From: Zantedeschia hybrid cultivar
Lineage: Eukaryota > Streptophyta > Magnoliopsida > Alismatales > Araceae
Direction: 5' to 3'
NCBI GenBank assembly: GCA_030544215.1
Contig: JARZZO010000004.1
Coordinates: 48,287,980-48,351,979 of the forward strand
DNA length: 64,000 nucleotides
Both the position numbers and the translations under genes were made by a program. Shown piece by piece: positions 61,316 to 64,000 of this stretch (positions within the stretch are counted from its first letter, which is position 1; every line of letters begins with the position of its first letter). The notes beneath the pieces were generated by a model. It ran no database searches. It had not been told where the DNA came from and saw only the letters and a list, made by a program, of their open reading frames with translations.

Positions 61316-62069
61316 TGAGACCTTGTGATCTTTACGAATGACTCTCTTATGGTTGCTTCAATCTTCTGGATTTTTTAAAAAATAAAAAATAATAAAATTA
61401 CTTTTTACATATAAACTCCTATAATTTTTTGATATTACAAATAAGTCCACCTAATCTAACTATTTACAATAAGTCCTCACAGTCTACTGTGAATTGATGA
61501 AAGGCCCTTAAAGCTTACAAATAAGCTCTGAGAGAAATAAGCCCCTACAAGGGCTTATTTGTAAGAAAGTTGTGATTGTGAGGGTTTATTTATAAGTAGT
61601 CAAATTATGAGAATTTATTTGTAATATCAAAATATTATAGGAGCTTATATGTAAAAGATCTAAAATAATAATAACACCTACTGTTTAGTTGTTGGGTGAC
61701 ATTACAGCCCATTGCAGCAAGTATTTCTCGTCTATTTGCAATTAAATGTGCTGGATGCTGGAGTAATCTGCAACGCGAGGCAACACTTACCGCCATTTGA
61801 GGCAACCTTAAAGGTCCACATCTATTGTTCAATTAAAGATTGAATAATAAAAAAATAAAAAAGTATGAGTTAAAAAGAAGAAGATAGAATTATGTCAAGA
61901 CACGCGAACATGATCCCTGATATCTTGGGCGTGGGTTTGGCTTCGACCCCAACCCTACTGGGCTTATGCTTGATGTTTGCATTCCAACCACTTTGATCTC
62001 TCTCTCTTTCTCTCTCTCTCTCGTCATATCAATACAAATTGCAGGAGTTATAGCTCCTGCAATGCCCTA

Positions 62070-62330
62070 AGGTGATTAGACGACACATAGTCACTACACC
62101 ACTATGTAGGGACTAGAGTGAAGTGAAATTTAAAACCCACACACCATCTGATTCTGTAATTGGATGGGGTTTGCAGCTACAATGCTCTTAAGGCATTGCA
62201 ATCACGCGGTGCGTGGTCACTGTACTACTATGTAGGAGTGCAACAAAATTTAAAATCCATATATTGTTGATTTGTGATGGAAGGACTATTGTAGCTGCAT
62301 CGTGTGGGGCATTGTAGCAAGTATGACTGA
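62070..62330. repeat. Two-unit ~126-bp tandem repeat ending in a family terminus
   Basis: Both units carry GTCACTNNACNACTATGTAGG, AAATTTAAAA(C/T)CCA and a GTTTGCAGCTACAATG/ATTGTAGCTGCAT block. The right end GCATTGTAGCAAGTATGACT resembles the terminus of the 20043-type MITE. Confidence 0.55.
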
Positions 62331-62395
62331 AGTTGTTGAGATCCCCCTTTGGTGTCTCATGGGCTAAGCCCAGGCTTTCATGGGCCTATTCCACA

Positions 62396-62455
62396 TAGAG
62401 GTGTCAACGGGCCGGGCCAAGCCTGGCCTGCAGGGGCCCGCCCAGCCCGCCCCTG
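62396..62455. mobile_element. hAT-like element end, truncated
   Basis: TAGAGGTGTCAACGGGCCGG followed by GGCCTGCAGGGGCCCGCC matches the terminal and GC-rich subterminal part of plant hAT MITEs. It stops after about 60 bp, and no opposite end was found. Confidence 0.45.
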
Positions 62456-62639
62456 GTTGAGATTGGGGAAATGATATTCATGTAATCTTGGAGAGGAGGG
62501 GTACGAAGTTCACTGATGTTTTGATAGTAAGGGTGAAAATGATCTAAGTCTAGTATAGTTTTATTATATTCAAGTTTAGTCTATTTATTATCTAACCAAA
62601 CTTTTATGAAGAACAAATTACCTAAATGTTAAACCTACT

Positions 62640-62775
62640 ATGTTCAAGCCAACTCATTAGGTAGTCGAGTTTAACTCCGAGTGTGGAGGTCAAGTCCCCA
62701 TATAAGGTGTGGGCCTTATAGAGTAAGTCTCGTTGCACCCTTGGGTAGTGCAGCCAAAGATTTTTTTTTTTTTTT
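62640..62775 (+). mobile_element. Possible SINE
   Basis: GTGGAGGTCAAGTCCCC resembles a B box. A possible A box (TAGTCGAGTTTAAC) lies about 35 bp upstream, and the unit ends TAGTGCAGCC then a T tract. No target duplication was identified. Confidence 0.35.
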
Positions 62776-63058
62776 AACTTCAATTTGATCTACACTCTAT
62801 ATAATTCAATTTGATTAGATGATCTAAAAATTTCTAAAAAATTAAAAATCGAGCTCTAATGAACAATAAAAAAAATACACTTAATCGGTCGAGTTCAAAA
62901 ATATTTTTTTATTTTTTAGATTTCTTGAGTTATCTGATCGAATAGTGGATTATCTGAACACGTGGGGCATATTTGGGACAACAACAAAAAATTTCATTTT
63001 TGTTTTGCTACATGGCCACGTAGTGTAGCATCAACTAGCGATGTAGTAAGTTTTACTC
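62776..63058. mobile_element. MULE-like MITE, 20043-type, partial copy
   Basis: The right end GATGTAGTAAGTTTTACTC is a diverged family terminus. Mirrored cores AAAAATCGAGCTC and GGTCGAGTTC plus TTATCTGATCGAATAGTGGA are shared with the better copies. Confidence 0.45.
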
Positions 63059-63865
63059 TATCAAAATATATTGGTGGAAGTAAATTATGAATAACAATAA
63101 TATTTAGAAGGTGCCTCAGATTTGAAGCAGGTAGAGGAGGTTTTCGCATAGGCTTACCTCAAGGGCGGCTTGCCTCCAAGCTACATAAAGAATATTTGCC
63201 TTAAGTTGCTTCTTTTATTTACTACTGGAGCAAATATATTCTTGAGAATTTGATAAATAATTGGATGAAGACAATAGAGTCCTTGTAATTTTATTCATCC
63301 AATAATAAACTTTTCTTATTGGTGTAAAATGAATATCTCCTCTGATATTTTGGATGTACTATCTCTATTTATTTTAATAAAAGTTGTGATACACACGACA
63401 ATTTCTTTAAACAATTCGAGTGTCCTTGGATACTAAACAATTCTAGTTTATTTAATGTTTACCAATTTATTTGAACTGCCAACTGAATGAAGATAAAACA
63501 AAGATGTGTTTGTCCATTACATCTACATATTAATTTAATCATTAAGTAAGATGTAAATGAATTTTAAGCAAGTTACTAAATGAACATGAATATATTAGTA
63601 AAGAAATATAAACGAACCTTAGGATCTAGTCAATGTAAAATCTATAGCATGCGTAGATCTTTTACAAAAGTTGAACATGATATAGCTGCTGAAATCTAGA
63701 TATGAAGATAATTGGTGGATGCATTTTTAGTTATCTAAAGTTTTAAGTCACCAAAGTTTCATTATGATCAATTATTCTTTTGAAACTTATACATGCAACA
63801 AATTCTTCACTGTACCTGCAACTTTAAATAAAACTTAGCCATGAAAATAAACAAGCAAATTTATT

Positions 63866-64000
63866 GTTAGCCTAAAGGTGTGGTAAACCCTAGAGCATAG
63901 GTGAATAGGATTTTCAAAAGCTAATCTAAAGAGTTCAAACAATTACTAGAAATAAAATGAACAAGAAGGAAGGTAGAGAATGTGGAAGCAATCACACGAT
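63866..64000. mobile_element. Edge of a probable Copia-like element
   Basis: GGTGAATAGGATTTTCAAAA followed by an A-rich stretch and GCAATCACACGAT resembles a conserved stretch of large plant Copia-type repeats. The window ends inside it, so the class cannot be confirmed. Confidence 0.35.

Overview
This is a stretch of nuclear DNA from a flowering plant. It holds two intron-rich genes in an AT-rich background full of short non-autonomous transposons (MITEs), a LINE remnant, LTR-retrotransposon fragments, a SINE and microsatellites. Evidence for a plant is direct: GT-AG split genes, a plant-type membrane-anchored protein disulfide isomerase, a plant RMR vacuolar sorting receptor, and plant Copia, LINE and hAT sequences. 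The AT-richness and an intron of nearly 9 kb argue against a grass. I cannot name the species; a non-grass monocot or a magnoliid is my guess only.

Layout. 1-400: probable end of a Ty3/Gypsy-type LTR. 400-5640: intergenic, with a hAT-like element, a MULE-type MITE and degenerate repeats. 5644-13616 (minus): five-exon gene for a PDIL5-2-like ER thioredoxin protein (437 aa). 14460-15783: 5'-truncated LINE split by a Harbinger/Tourist-like MITE. 16-44 kb: gene desert with at least six MITE families, two hAT elements with perfect 8-bp target duplications, two MULE-like elements with 9-bp target duplications, a SINE with an 18-bp duplication, a Copia 3' end with its LTR, a ~21-bp minisatellite, and an orphan exon-like GC-rich patch at 39360-39483. 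43.7-44.5 kb: promoter and 5' leader of the second gene, including a possible spliced upstream ORF. 44492-58454 (plus): four-exon RMR gene (PA domain, one membrane segment, RING-H2, Ser-rich tail; 465 aa), with an 8.8-kb intron 2 and a hAT element nested in another hAT element in intron 3. 58.5-64 kb: more MITEs, a G/C-tract hairpin, a SINE-like unit and the edge of another Copia-like element.

How the genes relate. Both products belong to the secretory pathway. The PDI-like protein would act on disulfides in the ER lumen, and RMR proteins sort soluble storage cargo to the protein storage vacuole. They lie about 31 kb apart, pointing away from each other, so this looks like chance rather than a functional cluster. 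I do not see a new biological system. The most informative signals are the abundant GAGTAATACTTGCTGCA-ended MITE family, the nested hAT insertion, the SINE with tRNA-like promoters at both ends in opposite orientation, the possible spliced uORF, and the unassigned exon-like patch.
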